Positions 8,616-16,915 of a stretch of DNA of 58,134 nucleotides are shown here, piece by piece (position 1 is the stretch's first letter; the number at the start of each line of letters is the position of its first letter). Origin of the DNA: Archaeoglobus sp. JdFR-24. Its GTDB lineage: Archaea > Halobacteriota > Archaeoglobi > Archaeoglobales > Archaeoglobaceae. Made by a program: the position numbers and the translations under genes. The DNA is taken from positions 1-58,134 of the forward strand of contig MTML01000068.1 in the NCBI GenBank assembly GCA_002011215.1, written 5' to 3'. The notes beneath the pieces were generated by a model, which had not been told where the DNA came from, ran no database searches, and worked only from the letters and a program-made list of their open reading frames with translations.

Positions 8616-9365
8616 ATGGCAGATTTGGTTACAGAAATGCTGAAACTCTTGCCCAATGATAAGGCGTTTGAGATTCTGGAAATGGCAGACAAAAGTGGTA
8701 ACACAAATTCTTCCAGAATTAACATGCCAAAATCGACCTTTTACAGACTAACGGGAATAATGGAGGAGGTCGGACTGATCAGACATGAAAGATGCAGAGT
8801 TGAGTTGACGCCAAAGGGCTATGCCTGTTTTAAAGCGTTTAAAAAGTTCAGAGACAACTTCTCAGCTTTGAATAAAATTCTAAACGCGTTTTCTACCCAT
8901 ACAATATCGCTTCCAGACGAATTCTTTGCCAGACTTCACGAAATAGAGAACTTCAAGGTTATCGCATCTGACAGTCTCAACCCGCTCAAACCTCAGAAGT
9001 TTCTTATGTCTCATTTGAGACATTCAGGAGAGATACTTGCAGTCACTCCCGTCTTATACCCTGACCAATCCAGCCTGTTTAAAGCTTTCGACGACTTCAG
9101 AAGAGTGGAGATGATAATGGCTAAAGATATGACGCAGGCTTTTAGAGCGACCATTAAAGAACACCGAAATGTAAAGTTGTACATGCTGGACTTCACTCCG
9201 CCCCTTTCGTTGATTGTTACTGAAAGATCTTTCTTCATGGGTTTTTTCCATGTGCACGGTGGTTACGATTTCACCAGGCTTTTCTTTTCCTCATCTCCAT
9301 CAGCCCTGAACTTTGGAAAGGATCTCTTCGAATTCTACAGAGGATTGTCTGTAGAGATTCTTTAG
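8616..9365 (+). CDS. Winged-helix transcription regulator, FilR1-like
   Basis: 249 residues. Residues 1-90 form a winged helix-turn-helix with SSRINMPKSTFYRLTGIM as recognition region and the wing at ERCRVELTPKGYACF. The remaining 150 residues resemble the FilR1/DUF1724 sensor domain found in euryarchaeal regulators, ending in a strand-rich block with LIVTERSFFMGFF. The ligand is unknown. It lies just upstream of, and on the same strand as, the bacteriocin-like locus at 9492, so it is a candidate regulator of that locus; an inverted repeat at 9418-9431 lies between them. TATA-like AT-rich sequence (attttatatg) precedes the start. Confidence 0.8.
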   Translation: MADLVTEMLKLLPNDKAFEILEMADKSGNTNSSRINMPKSTFYRLTGIMEEVGLIRHERCRVELTPKGYACFKAFKKFRDNFSALNKILNAFSTHTISLPDEFFARLHEIENFKVIASDSLNPLKPQKFLMSHLRHSGEILAVTPVLYPDQSSLFKAFDDFRRVEMIMAKDMTQAFRATIKEHRNVKLYMLDFTPPLSLIVTERSFFMGFFHVHGGYDFTRLFFSSSPSALNFGKDLFEFYRGLSVEIL

Positions 9366-9417
9366 TTTTTATATTTATAATTTAGTTTTCCAAGATTACA
9401 AAATAAGTCCAGTGAAG

Positions 9418-9431
9418 TTAGAAAATTCTAA
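9418..9431. promoter_or_regulatory. Perfect inverted repeat upstream of the bacteriocin-like promoter
   Basis: TTAGAA-AA-TTCTAA is a perfect 6-2-6 inverted repeat ending 18 bases upstream of the TATA box at 9450. Position and symmetry suit a dimeric wHTH protein; the FilR1-like gene just upstream is the obvious candidate binder. Binding is inference. Confidence 0.4.
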
Positions 9432-9438
9432 AATGTTG

Positions 9439-9459
9439 AGAAAGAAAAATTTTATATAT
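9439..9459 (+). promoter_or_regulatory. Strong archaeal promoter of the bacteriocin-like locus (BRE and TATA)
   Basis: A purine-rich BRE-like stretch (9439-9448) runs directly into a TATA box, tttatatatg, at 9450-9459. Transcription would begin near 9480, leaving a short leader with ggtgatagg as ribosome binding site for the ATG at 9492. It is one of the best-looking promoters in the window. Confidence 0.6.
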
Positions 9460-9491
9460 GTGGAACAAAACTGTGGAAGTGGTGATAGGTG

Positions 9492-9791
9492 ATGTATGCA
9501 TATGTGTGGGATGAGAAGGTTGTGAAGGCTCTGGCATTGCTTGGAGTGCTGGCGATGGTTGGGATGACAGTGATGCCAGTGGCTGTTGGAGATGCTGGGA
9601 TTGCCTTAGCAGTATATGGATACACAAATGGAGACTTCTCATCTCTAGCTGGTGGAGTTGCTACAACTGGTGGGGGAATTGCGGCCCTTGGAGCAGCTAT
9701 AACAACAATTGCAGGAATGGAAACAGTGTCTACTCTAGCATTGGTCGGAATTGCTGTCACTGGTGTTGGTTTAGGTGTAGTAATTGGCTAA
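9492..9791 (+). CDS. Hydrophobic Gly/Ala-rich small protein, candidate circular bacteriocin precursor
   Basis: 99 residues from ATG 9492 (a GTG directly before is possible). Residues 1-9 are polar (MYAYVWDEK), 10-36 a hydrophobic leader-like segment, and 37-99 a Gly/Ala/Val/Thr-rich stretch with one acidic pair (Asp48, Glu77), three aromatics and no Cys, ending VVIG. A mature piece of about 60-65 residues that is helical, nearly uncharged and saposin-like is what circular (head-to-tail) bacteriocins look like. The partner genes downstream, a small membrane protein and a SpoIIM/DUF95 protein, match that type of locus. No homologue was searched; alternatives are a small holin-like or membrane-associated protein. 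Confidence 0.5.
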   Translation: MYAYVWDEKVVKALALLGVLAMVGMTVMPVAVGDAGIALAVYGYTNGDFSSLAGGVATTGGGIAALGAAITTIAGMETVSTLALVGIAVTGVGLGVVIG

Positions 9792-9805
9792 AGTGAGGGA
9801 GTGAA

Positions 9806-10105
9806 ATGGAAGCTACATTATTATTTTTTCATTATTTGATTTTGTATGTTGCTATTGTAATGGGATTTTCCATTGGATTCTGGAATTTATCAAATCATAT
9901 AGTAGTTAAAAAGAGTTCAAAGATTTTTATGAAGTTAATTGGAATTTGCATTGGTCTGTCAGTAGCATCTTCATTAAGTGTACTTGATTATACTAACGAT
10001 ATAGTTAGGTATATTTTATATACTATAATTGCTGGTTCTTGGTTGTTCGGATTGGGGAGTTTAGTAGTTAAAAAGGCTTTTTATGGAAATTATGAGATTC
10101 AGTAA
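9806..10105 (+). CDS. Small membrane protein of the bacteriocin-like locus (possible immunity or processing factor)
   Basis: 99 residues with three to four hydrophobic segments (about 5-30, 40-60, 66-90) separated by short basic loops such as VKKSSK and VVKKAF, predicting positive-inside membrane topology. It starts 15 bases after the bacteriocin-like gene with a gagggagtg ribosome binding site, and overlaps the following DUF95 gene by about 23 bases, indicating translational coupling. No family was recognised. In circular bacteriocin loci a small cationic membrane protein usually gives immunity, which makes that a reasonable guess only. The DNA here is more AT-rich than in flanking genes. 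Confidence 0.6.
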   Translation: MEATLLFFHYLILYVAIVMGFSIGFWNLSNHIVVKKSSKIFMKLIGICIGLSVASSLSVLDYTNDIVRYILYTIIAGSWLFGLGSLVVKKAFYGNYEIQ

Positions 10106-10682
10106 CGCTAATTACTTACTTTTCGGTTTTTCAATAACACTTTTTATAATTTGTTTTTTATTTGGATATCGCACACAATCATTAAATGTGGAAATTATAG
10201 ATTACACTCCTGAGTATCCTAATACCCATACTCAAATAATTGAAAAATTCAATTTTCAAGACATAGTATACAATAATCTAAATGTAATTGCGCGACTTCT
10301 ATTTGGTGGATTTATATTAGGAGTACCAACTTTTATAACATTTACCTATAATTCTTTATTGATTGGAATTATAGTTAGTGCATATAATACTAAATACACA
10401 CTCTATGAAATATCCATACTCATCCTCCCCCACGGCATCTTCGAAATCCCTGCCATAATAATTGCAGGAGCAGCAGGCTTCAAAATTCCATACGAAATTG
10501 TAAGATATTTGGCTGGCAGGAAAGAGCAAATTCTAACAAAGGATGACATCACAGAATATCTAACCTTAGCTTTAATCTCAACAATATTAATCATAGTTGC
10601 AGCATGGATTGAGGCAAACGTAACTTTAAAAATAGCTGAAAATATGATAAACTCAGCGAAAGATATTCGAAGTCCTAAATAA
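10083..10682 (+). CDS. SpoIIM/DUF95 family integral membrane protein
   Basis: 199 residues (a second ATG at 10092 gives 196). Typical SpoIIM/DUF95 layout: one N-terminal helix, an extracytoplasmic section with NNLNVIARLLFGG, then the signature LILPHGIFEIPAIIIAGAAG in a membrane region and a final helix with Trp/Glu-rich IVAAWIEANVT. In Firmicutes a DUF95 protein is nearly universal in circular bacteriocin clusters, where it takes part in secretion, maturation or immunity; other DUF95 proteins (SpoIIM) work in membrane remodelling. No ABC ATPase gene is seen beside it. The first 300 bases are AT-rich while the conserved core is richer in C. Confidence 0.85.
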   Translation: MEIMRFSNANYLLFGFSITLFIICFLFGYRTQSLNVEIIDYTPEYPNTHTQIIEKFNFQDIVYNNLNVIARLLFGGFILGVPTFITFTYNSLLIGIIVSAYNTKYTLYEISILILPHGIFEIPAIIIAGAAGFKIPYEIVRYLAGRKEQILTKDDITEYLTLALISTILIIVAAWIEANVTLKIAENMINSAKDIRSPK

Positions 10683-10729
10683 GACATTCATTTCCTACGT
10701 AACATCCTCCGTGGAAGCCCAACAGCAAT

Positions 10730-11905
10730 CTAAACTCTTTTCCTAAATTCTTTTGTTGATAGCTTGAGAACACTTGCCAGTCCTATCAGGTTTTCCTTTG
10801 ATAACATCCCATCAGCAACTTCTTTTAAAGCCTCTTTTGCATTAAAGGCTATACCAAGTCCGGCATTTTCGATCATAATTCTGTCATTAGCCCCATCACC
10901 TACCGCAACAACGTTCTCTCTGCTAATACCCTCTTTTCTTGCAATCTCCTCAATTATCCGTGCCTTCTCATTCGCATCAATGATTCTACCCTTTATTCTG
11001 CCGGTGAGCTTTCCATCCTCTATTTCAAGAACATTGCCAAATGCATAATCGAGATCGAGTTCCTCCTTTAACCTGTCAGTGAAATACGTGAAACCACCAC
11101 TTACCAGTGCCACCTTATATCCAGACTCTTTCAGGCTCTTTATCAGCTCTTTTGCCCCCTCAGTTAGTTTAATCTTCCGATATATCTTTTCGAGAACTTC
11201 CACAGGCAAGCCCTTCAGCAATTTCACTCTTTCCTTCAAAGCCTCCTCAAAATTGAGCTTTCCTTCCATAGCCTGCTTCGTAAGATTTTTAACCTCCTCT
11301 TCAACTCCTGCTACTTTTGCAAGCTCATCTATAATTTCAGCATCTATTATTGTCGAATCCATATCGAAAACGATCAATCTCTCGCTTTTCTCAAACTCCG
11401 AATATGGCCGTACAACCACATCAAGTCCGATATCTTCAATTGATTCTTTTAACTCCTTTTTGACAAATTCTGGATCTGATTTTCTAAAATCAAGAACGAA
11501 TTCGATAGATATCAGCTTATCTCTCGCTGTGAGTGTTGTTTTCTCAATATTAACTCCCATCTCATACAACAAATTTGAAATGTTGTAAACTATTCCAACC
11601 CTGTCCTTACCTAGAACCGTAAGGACATAAAGGTTCTTTTCGGGCACCTCTGGTTTAGCGAAAGGCGATACATTAACCTCCACGTTGATTTTTCTGCCCT
11701 CTTCTCTCAACTTCTCGGCCAGTTGCTCAAAAGAAACTGATGAGTTAGACATGTCGCCAATGACGAACATTACAAACATTCCCTGGATAACAGTCTGTTC
11801 GATATCAACTATGTTTACATTGTTGCTGGCTAATATACCTGAGATTGTTTTGATAATGCCAGGTTTGTCCAGACCATATACTGAGATTGCAATAAGTCTG
11901 CCCAC
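10730..11905 (-). CDS. serB: Phosphoserine phosphatase with two N-terminal ACT domains
   Basis: HAD-superfamily enzyme completing serine biosynthesis (O-phosphoserine to serine). The start is placed at GTG 11905 (GRLIAISVYGLDKPG), because the TATA-like tttaaaataa sequence lies 21-31 bases upstream on the coding strand, suggesting a leaderless message, and the 25-residue extension possible from 11980 looks non-family. Two ACT domains (about 1-85 and 90-165) precede the phosphatase, whose nucleophile motif FDMDST is near residue 180; a later VSGGF and GDGANDR complete the HAD motifs. ACT domains suggest feedback by serine. 390 residues from this start, typical of the ACT-SerB type. Confidence 0.93.
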   Translation of the reverse strand: MGRLIAISVYGLDKPGIIKTISGILASNNVNIVDIEQTVIQGMFVMFVIGDMSNSSVSFEQLAEKLREEGRKINVEVNVSPFAKPEVPEKNLYVLTVLGKDRVGIVYNISNLLYEMGVNIEKTTLTARDKLISIEFVLDFRKSDPEFVKKELKESIEDIGLDVVVRPYSEFEKSERLIVFDMDSTIIDAEIIDELAKVAGVEEEVKNLTKQAMEGKLNFEEALKERVKLLKGLPVEVLEKIYRKIKLTEGAKELIKSLKESGYKVALVSGGFTYFTDRLKEELDLDYAFGNVLEIEDGKLTGRIKGRIIDANEKARIIEEIARKEGISRENVVAVGDGANDRIMIENAGLGIAFNAKEALKEVADGMLSKENLIGLASVLKLSTKEFRKRV

Positions 11906-12072
11906 GAAAATAGTGAGATGTGAGGTTATTTTAACTTGTTGTTCATTTGCATTGGGGAATTGCAAGGATAATGGTTTCATTGAATCTTATGATTACATGG
12001 GTAAAAACTCAAAAAGTGAAACATTTAATAATTAACTGATTCATCAGAGATATTCAGGTTGGGGTTGATTGG

Positions 12073-14418
12073 ATGAGGATTGGTGTGTTTGTTTGCCACT
12101 GTGGTCTCAATATTGCAAGAGTTCTGGATGTTGATGATCTCGTTAATTATGCGAGAACACTGAATAATGTTGTTTACGCAAAAAACATCAATTATTCCTG
12201 TTCTGATTCTGCACAGGAAGAAATAATTCAGACAATAAAGGAGCAAAATCTTGACCGGATTGTTATCGCTGCATGCAGTCCGAAATTACACGAACCGACC
12301 TTCAGAAGGGTTGCAATGCGAGCTGGTCTGAATCCATACATGGTTGTAATGGCCAACATCAGGGAACAATGCTCCTGGGTGCATGGAAATACTCCTAAAC
12401 TGGCAAATTTAAAGGCAAAAGACCTTTTAAGGATGGCAGTAGCAAAGGCAGAAAAACTCAGGCCTCTTGAGAGAAGAGATACACCGGTTAAAAGATCCGC
12501 TCTTGTGATAGGTGGTGGTATCGCCGGGATTGAGGCTGCATTAAACATTGCCGATTCTGATGTCAAGGTTTACCTTGTTGAAAAAAAGCCCACCATCGGA
12601 GGTCACATGGCCACACTCAATGAGGTCTTTCCCACGAACGATTGTTCCATCTGCATTCTTGCACCAAAAATGAGTGAAGTATGGAATCACCCCAACATCG
12701 AGGTTCTGACAAATGCTGAGGTAAATAGCATATCCGGTCATGTGGGAAATTTTAAGGTCGCAGTCACAAAATACCCGAGATACGTTGATACCTCTAAGTG
12801 TAAGGGTTGTATTGATGATTGTTCATCAGTCTGCCCCGTTGAGGTTACAAACGAATTCGATTACACAATCGGCACAAGGAAAGCGATATACATTCCCATC
12901 CCTCAATCCACTCCACTTTATGCAGCAATAGACTGGGAACACTGCATTGGATGCAGACTCTGTGAAAAGGCATGTGAGCCAGAGGCTATAGACTTCGATC
13001 AAGATCTTGAAGAAATTGAGATGGATGTCGGGACAATTGTTGTAGCAACAGGCTTTAAACCATTTGATCCAAGAAGAAAAACCGAATACGGCTATGGGAC
13101 GTATTCGAATGTCATAACGAGTCTCGAACTGGAAAGGCTCTTATCTGCGACTGGCCCAACACAGGGAATGCTGTTAAGGCCGTCTGATTCAAAGATTCCG
13201 AAGAGAGTAGCATTCATACAGTGTGTTGGAAGCAGAGATGAGAACACCAACAAATACTGCAGCAGGGTTTGCTGTATGTCAACCTTAAAAAATGCATACA
13301 CGATCAAGGAAAGGTATCCTGATACAGATGTTTACGTCTTCTACATCGATATAAGAGCATATGGAAGGATGTATGAAGAGTTTTACAGGAGAGTTCAGGA
13401 AAGAGGCGTCAGATTCATTCGTGCGAGAGTTGCGGAAATCTGGGAGTCTGAGAATTCCAACCTCATCCTGAACTATGAGAACACGCTTACCGCAGAATAC
13501 GGTGAGGATGAATTTGATCTCGTCGTTCTGTCGATAGGTCTGGAAGGAAACAAGGAAGTTGCTACAAAACTCGGGATCTCTGTTGGAGAAGACGGGTTTC
13601 TGGAGGCAGCACATCCAAAATTAAGACCGGCTGAGACAGATGTAAAGGGAATTTTTCTTGCAGGCACAAGCAGTGGTCCAAAGGATATTCAGGATTCAAT
13701 TGCAACCGCCGGTCTGGCTGCTTCAAAAGCCCTTCAGCTGATGCTTAAAGGCTCAGCTGAATTCGATCCATATTATTCCTATGTGGACAGAGAGAAGTGT
13801 ATTGGGTGTGGCATATGTGCAAGGGTTTGTAAATTTAATGCTGCATTTCTTGAGAATAAGAAGTCAGTGATTGATGTAAACTCATGTGTTATGTGCGGGA
13901 TCTGTGTTTCAGCCTGCCCTGTAGATGCAATAGATATGGGATTCTTCAGTGATGAACAAATTAAGGCGCAAATCGATGCACTCGCACGGGAGAAAAATGT
14001 TTATCCTCTCATACTCGTGTTTGCCTGCTGGTATTGTAGTTATGGAGCAATTGATCTTGCAGGAACAATGAAAATCCAGTATGAACCCAATATCAGAGTA
14101 ATAAGAACACTATGTTCTGGGAGGGTAGATCCCGAATGGGTTTTGCTTGCTTTAAAAAGAGGAATTGATGGTGTAATCGTTTCAGGCTGCAGACTCGGTG
14201 AATGTCATTTCAAATACGGAAATTACAAAGCCGATGAGAGAGTTGATGCAATAAAAAAGGCTCTGAATGCCGTCGGAATAAATCCACGGAGGGTCGCGAC
14301 TTCCTGGCATTCTGCTGGTGAGGCGCAGGATATAGTTAAAGATTTTTCAGAATTTATTAAAATGATTAAGGAACTTGGCCCAGTTGAGAGAGACATTTTA
14401 CTTACAAACAGGTCATGA
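12073..14418 (+). CDS. hdrA: HdrA-MvhD fusion, flavin/Fe-S heterodisulfide reductase-type subunit
   Basis: 781 residues. Order: N-terminal HdrA domain with a Cys motif FVCHCGLN; FAD-binding Rossmann turn GGGIAGIEAA near 147-156; the HdrA-specific TNDCSICILAPKM; ferredoxin-type clusters near residues 242, 291, 576 and 605 (CIGCGICARVC, CVMCGICVSACP); and from about 650 an MvhD-like [2Fe-2S] domain with CWYCSYG and SGCRLGECHF. HdrA is the flavin-based electron-bifurcating subunit in methanogens; MvhD links it to hydrogenase or formate dehydrogenase. The gene is followed after 9 bases by a polyferredoxin, with no hdrBC here. Redox partners must therefore be encoded elsewhere or be ferredoxin/F420-linked. 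Likely cytoplasmic. Confidence 0.93.
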   Translation: MRIGVFVCHCGLNIARVLDVDDLVNYARTLNNVVYAKNINYSCSDSAQEEIIQTIKEQNLDRIVIAACSPKLHEPTFRRVAMRAGLNPYMVVMANIREQCSWVHGNTPKLANLKAKDLLRMAVAKAEKLRPLERRDTPVKRSALVIGGGIAGIEAALNIADSDVKVYLVEKKPTIGGHMATLNEVFPTNDCSICILAPKMSEVWNHPNIEVLTNAEVNSISGHVGNFKVAVTKYPRYVDTSKCKGCIDDCSSVCPVEVTNEFDYTIGTRKAIYIPIPQSTPLYAAIDWEHCIGCRLCEKACEPEAIDFDQDLEEIEMDVGTIVVATGFKPFDPRRKTEYGYGTYSNVITSLELERLLSATGPTQGMLLRPSDSKIPKRVAFIQCVGSRDENTNKYCSRVCCMSTLKNAYTIKERYPDTDVYVFYIDIRAYGRMYEEFYRRVQERGVRFIRARVAEIWESENSNLILNYENTLTAEYGEDEFDLVVLSIGLEGNKEVATKLGISVGEDGFLEAAHPKLRPAETDVKGIFLAGTSSGPKDIQDSIATAGLAASKALQLMLKGSAEFDPYYSYVDREKCIGCGICARVCKFNAAFLENKKSVIDVNSCVMCGICVSACPVDAIDMGFFSDEQIKAQIDALAREKNVYPLILVFACWYCSYGAIDLAGTMKIQYEPNIRVIRTLCSGRVDPEWVLLALKRGIDGVIVSGCRLGECHFKYGNYKADERVDAIKKALNAVGINPRRVATSWHSAGEAQDIVKDFSEFIKMIKELGPVERDILLTNRS

Positions 14419-14427
14419 GGTGTGTTT

Positions 14428-15753
14428 ATGGATATCGAGAGAGGGATGGAGATTGGCGAAGATTTCTTTAAATTTAATCAGAGGGCAAAAGAAGAATTCA
14501 GAGTACTCATTCATTACTACAAAAGATGCAATGGTTGTGGAATCTGTGTTTATGCCTGCCCGGTAGGAGCCATAGAACTGGGACCTGTTCATGATATAGC
14601 CCTCGGTCTTGATATGCCTCCAGTTATAATAGATCATCTTAAATGTGCCTATTGTGGAATTTGCTATTCATTCTGCCCGTTTAACTGCTTTGAGTTTTAT
14701 ATAGACGGAAAAAAAATCGATAAATCGTCTCTTCCAATCTCTCCGGTTTCCCATACCTACAAATATGAAAGTAAGTGTCGTGAATGCACTCTGTGTTATA
14801 AGGTATGTCCGACAAAGGCAATAAAGAGAGATGTATTCCTGACCCGCCAGCAAATCCAGGAGAAAAACCCTCTGGAGGTTAAGGGTAAAATAAAAATCGA
14901 TTATGAAAAATGCAATGATTGCGGAATATGTGCAGAATTCTGCAACGTTTTTAAAATGGTCGAAAAAGAGCCCACACCTTATGATATAATGCCCTATGAA
15001 AAGGAGATTTTAATCGACGAGAGCGCTTGTGACTACTGCAAACTTTGCGAGGAAATTTGCCCTGAAGATGCGATAAAAATTGAAGGTGGAAAGAGAATAG
15101 ACTTCAAACTACCGGAAAGGATCTCTGAGATTACGATCGACCAAAATCTGTGTTCAAACTGCACATATTGTGAAAAGGTGTGTCCCTATGATGCTGCAAA
15201 AACAATAAAGCCCATTGAGGGAAAAATATCTCTTTTTGAGGCGAGAATGTATCGCTGTGATCCCGTTGGATGCGGAGCATGCATAAAGATCTGTAGGTAC
15301 AATAGAGTATGGTATGTCTCCAAAAATAAATCTCGTGTGGAATTTAACAGTGATTTTTGCATCTATTGTGGGGCATGTGAGAATTCCTGTCCCTACGATC
15401 TGATTGACGTCAAAAGAGAAGCACTGTTTACAAAAGAGCTTGCATTTTATGCACCGTGGAGAGACTCATGGGAGGATGCTGTCGAAAGAATAATTAAAAA
15501 ACGAAAAATAAAGGAGGAAAAAAAATTTATTATTGAAAGGGAGGAACTCGAAATCATCGAAGAAATCATCTCGATTGAAAGAGATCATGAAGCACTCAGG
15601 CTTCTTCCAGATGTTGTTGAGACCATAGAGGAAGTTTTAAAAAGACCCGCGTATAGAAGGGCGATAGAGATTGGAAATATACAGGCATTTGTTGAAGCGG
15701 TGAAAAAATATGCATCTACAAAAGATAAGAAGTATAAAAAGCAAAAAACTTGA
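14428..15753 (+). CDS. Polyferredoxin with eight [4Fe-4S] motifs (FwdF/MvhB type)
   Basis: About 441 residues from ATG 14428, selected because gaggtg lies eight bases upstream (a GTG at 14422 is possible). Eight cysteine quartets can be counted, including CNGCGICVYACP, CAYCGICYSFCP, CRECTLCYKVCP, CNDCGICAEFC, CDYCKLCEEICP, CSNCTYCEKVCP, a variant CDPVGCGACIKIC with four residues in the first gap, and CIYCGACENSCP. The block GPVHDIALGLDMPP resembles FwdF of formylmethanofuran dehydrogenase, but MvhB-like function is possible. It is coupled to the HdrA-MvhD gene, so it probably wires electrons between that flavoprotein and another oxidoreductase. The C-terminal 80 residues are charged and not Fe-S. 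Confidence 0.88.
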   Translation: MDIERGMEIGEDFFKFNQRAKEEFRVLIHYYKRCNGCGICVYACPVGAIELGPVHDIALGLDMPPVIIDHLKCAYCGICYSFCPFNCFEFYIDGKKIDKSSLPISPVSHTYKYESKCRECTLCYKVCPTKAIKRDVFLTRQQIQEKNPLEVKGKIKIDYEKCNDCGICAEFCNVFKMVEKEPTPYDIMPYEKEILIDESACDYCKLCEEICPEDAIKIEGGKRIDFKLPERISEITIDQNLCSNCTYCEKVCPYDAAKTIKPIEGKISLFEARMYRCDPVGCGACIKICRYNRVWYVSKNKSRVEFNSDFCIYCGACENSCPYDLIDVKREALFTKELAFYAPWRDSWEDAVERIIKKRKIKEEKKFIIEREELEIIEEIISIERDHEALRLLPDVVETIEEVLKRPAYRRAIEIGNIQAFVEAVKKYASTKDKKYKKQKT

Positions 15754-16915
15754 AGGGAAAACGATAGTCCTTGGTGTTACTGGAAGTATTGCAGCCGTCG
15801 AGACCGTTAAACTCTCAAGGGAACTAATCAGAAGAGGCGCTGAAGTAATTGCTGTTATGAGTGATGCAGCTCAAAAAATAATACATCCCTACGCTCTCGA
15901 ATTTGCCACAGATAATAGGGTGATTACAGAAATTACAGGTAAAGTTGAACACGTGGAACTGCTTGGAATAGGTGGATATGCTGACCTTTTCTTAATTGCC
16001 CCCTCGACAGCCAACACAATTTCAAAAATTGCGAAGGGGATAGATGATACTCCCGTAACCACAATGGCAACCACAGCTCTTGGTTCGGGAAAGCCTGTAA
16101 TAGTGGCCCCAGCCATGCACGAGAGTATGATTCAAAATCCTGCTGTAAATGAAAGCGTCGAAAAATTGAAAGAAATGGGCATCGAATTTGTTGAACCGAT
16201 ATATGATGAACATAAAGCTAAATTTGCAGATACAGACACGATCTGTCTTCATGTTGAGAGAACACTTTACGGTAAGGAGTTTAAAGGGAAGAGAGTGGTT
16301 GTAACAAGCGGTCCGACTTTCGAACAGATCGATCCAATAAGGTTCATCAGTAATAGGAGTTCTGGACTGATGGGGCATGAAATAGCACTCGAACTCTGGA
16401 GAAGGGGTGCGGATGTTACTGTGATTACTTCCAAACCCAGAAATGTCAACCTACCGAATTTTAGAGAGATCTCTGTGAGGAGTGTTCAGCAGATGCTTGA
16501 TCACTCACTACGGGAAGTAAAGGCAGGCTGTGATTTGTTTGTTTCTGCAGCTGCGGCAGCAGACTTCACGATTGAAATGTCAAAAAGCAAAATAAAAACG
16601 AGTGATGAACTCACTCTGCATCTTAAAGCTGCACCCAAAATCCTTCATAAGGTCAGGGAAATTTATGACGGGGAGGTTATTGGATTTAAGGCTGAGACCG
16701 GTGTTGGGGAAGATGGTTTGTATACCATAGCTTATGACAAAATGATTGCAGATGGACTTTCGATGGTTGTCGCAAACGACGTGCTTGAAAGAGGAATGGG
16801 GACAGTTGATACAAGAGTTTTGATAATCACAAAAAACAGAAAGGAATGGTTTGAAGGTTTAAAGTCAGAAGTTGCAGAGAGGATAGTCCAGACCTATATC
16901 GAAGATGTGTTATGA
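15710..16915 (+). CDS. coaBC: Bifunctional phosphopantothenoylcysteine decarboxylase/synthetase
   Basis: 401 residues. The N-terminal flavin CoaC half begins KTIVLGVTGSIAA and contains IAPSTANT and the APAMHESM motif; the C-terminal CoaB half starts near residue 185 with VVVTSGPTFEQID and FISNRSSG. It makes 4'-phosphopantothenoylcysteine and decarboxylates it in coenzyme A synthesis. The only ATG fitting the family is at 15710, overlapping the polyferredoxin gene by 44 bases. Its stop overlaps the pantoate kinase start (ATGA), so the two CoA genes are translationally coupled. FMN-dependent, cytoplasmic. Confidence 0.94.
   Translation: MHLQKIRSIKSKKLEGKTIVLGVTGSIAAVETVKLSRELIRRGAEVIAVMSDAAQKIIHPYALEFATDNRVITEITGKVEHVELLGIGGYADLFLIAPSTANTISKIAKGIDDTPVTTMATTALGSGKPVIVAPAMHESMIQNPAVNESVEKLKEMGIEFVEPIYDEHKAKFADTDTICLHVERTLYGKEFKGKRVVVTSGPTFEQIDPIRFISNRSSGLMGHEIALELWRRGADVTVITSKPRNVNLPNFREISVRSVQQMLDHSLREVKAGCDLFVSAAAAADFTIEMSKSKIKTSDELTLHLKAAPKILHKVREIYDGEVIGFKAETGVGEDGLYTIAYDKMIADGLSMVVANDVLERGMGTVDTRVLIITKNRKEWFEGLKSEVAERIVQTYIEDVL

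Noticed and set aside
11079..11588. Long plus-strand open frame of 169 codons inside serB
   Set aside because: Antisense to a clear HAD/ACT coding region; low-complexity Ser-rich product and no ribosome binding site.
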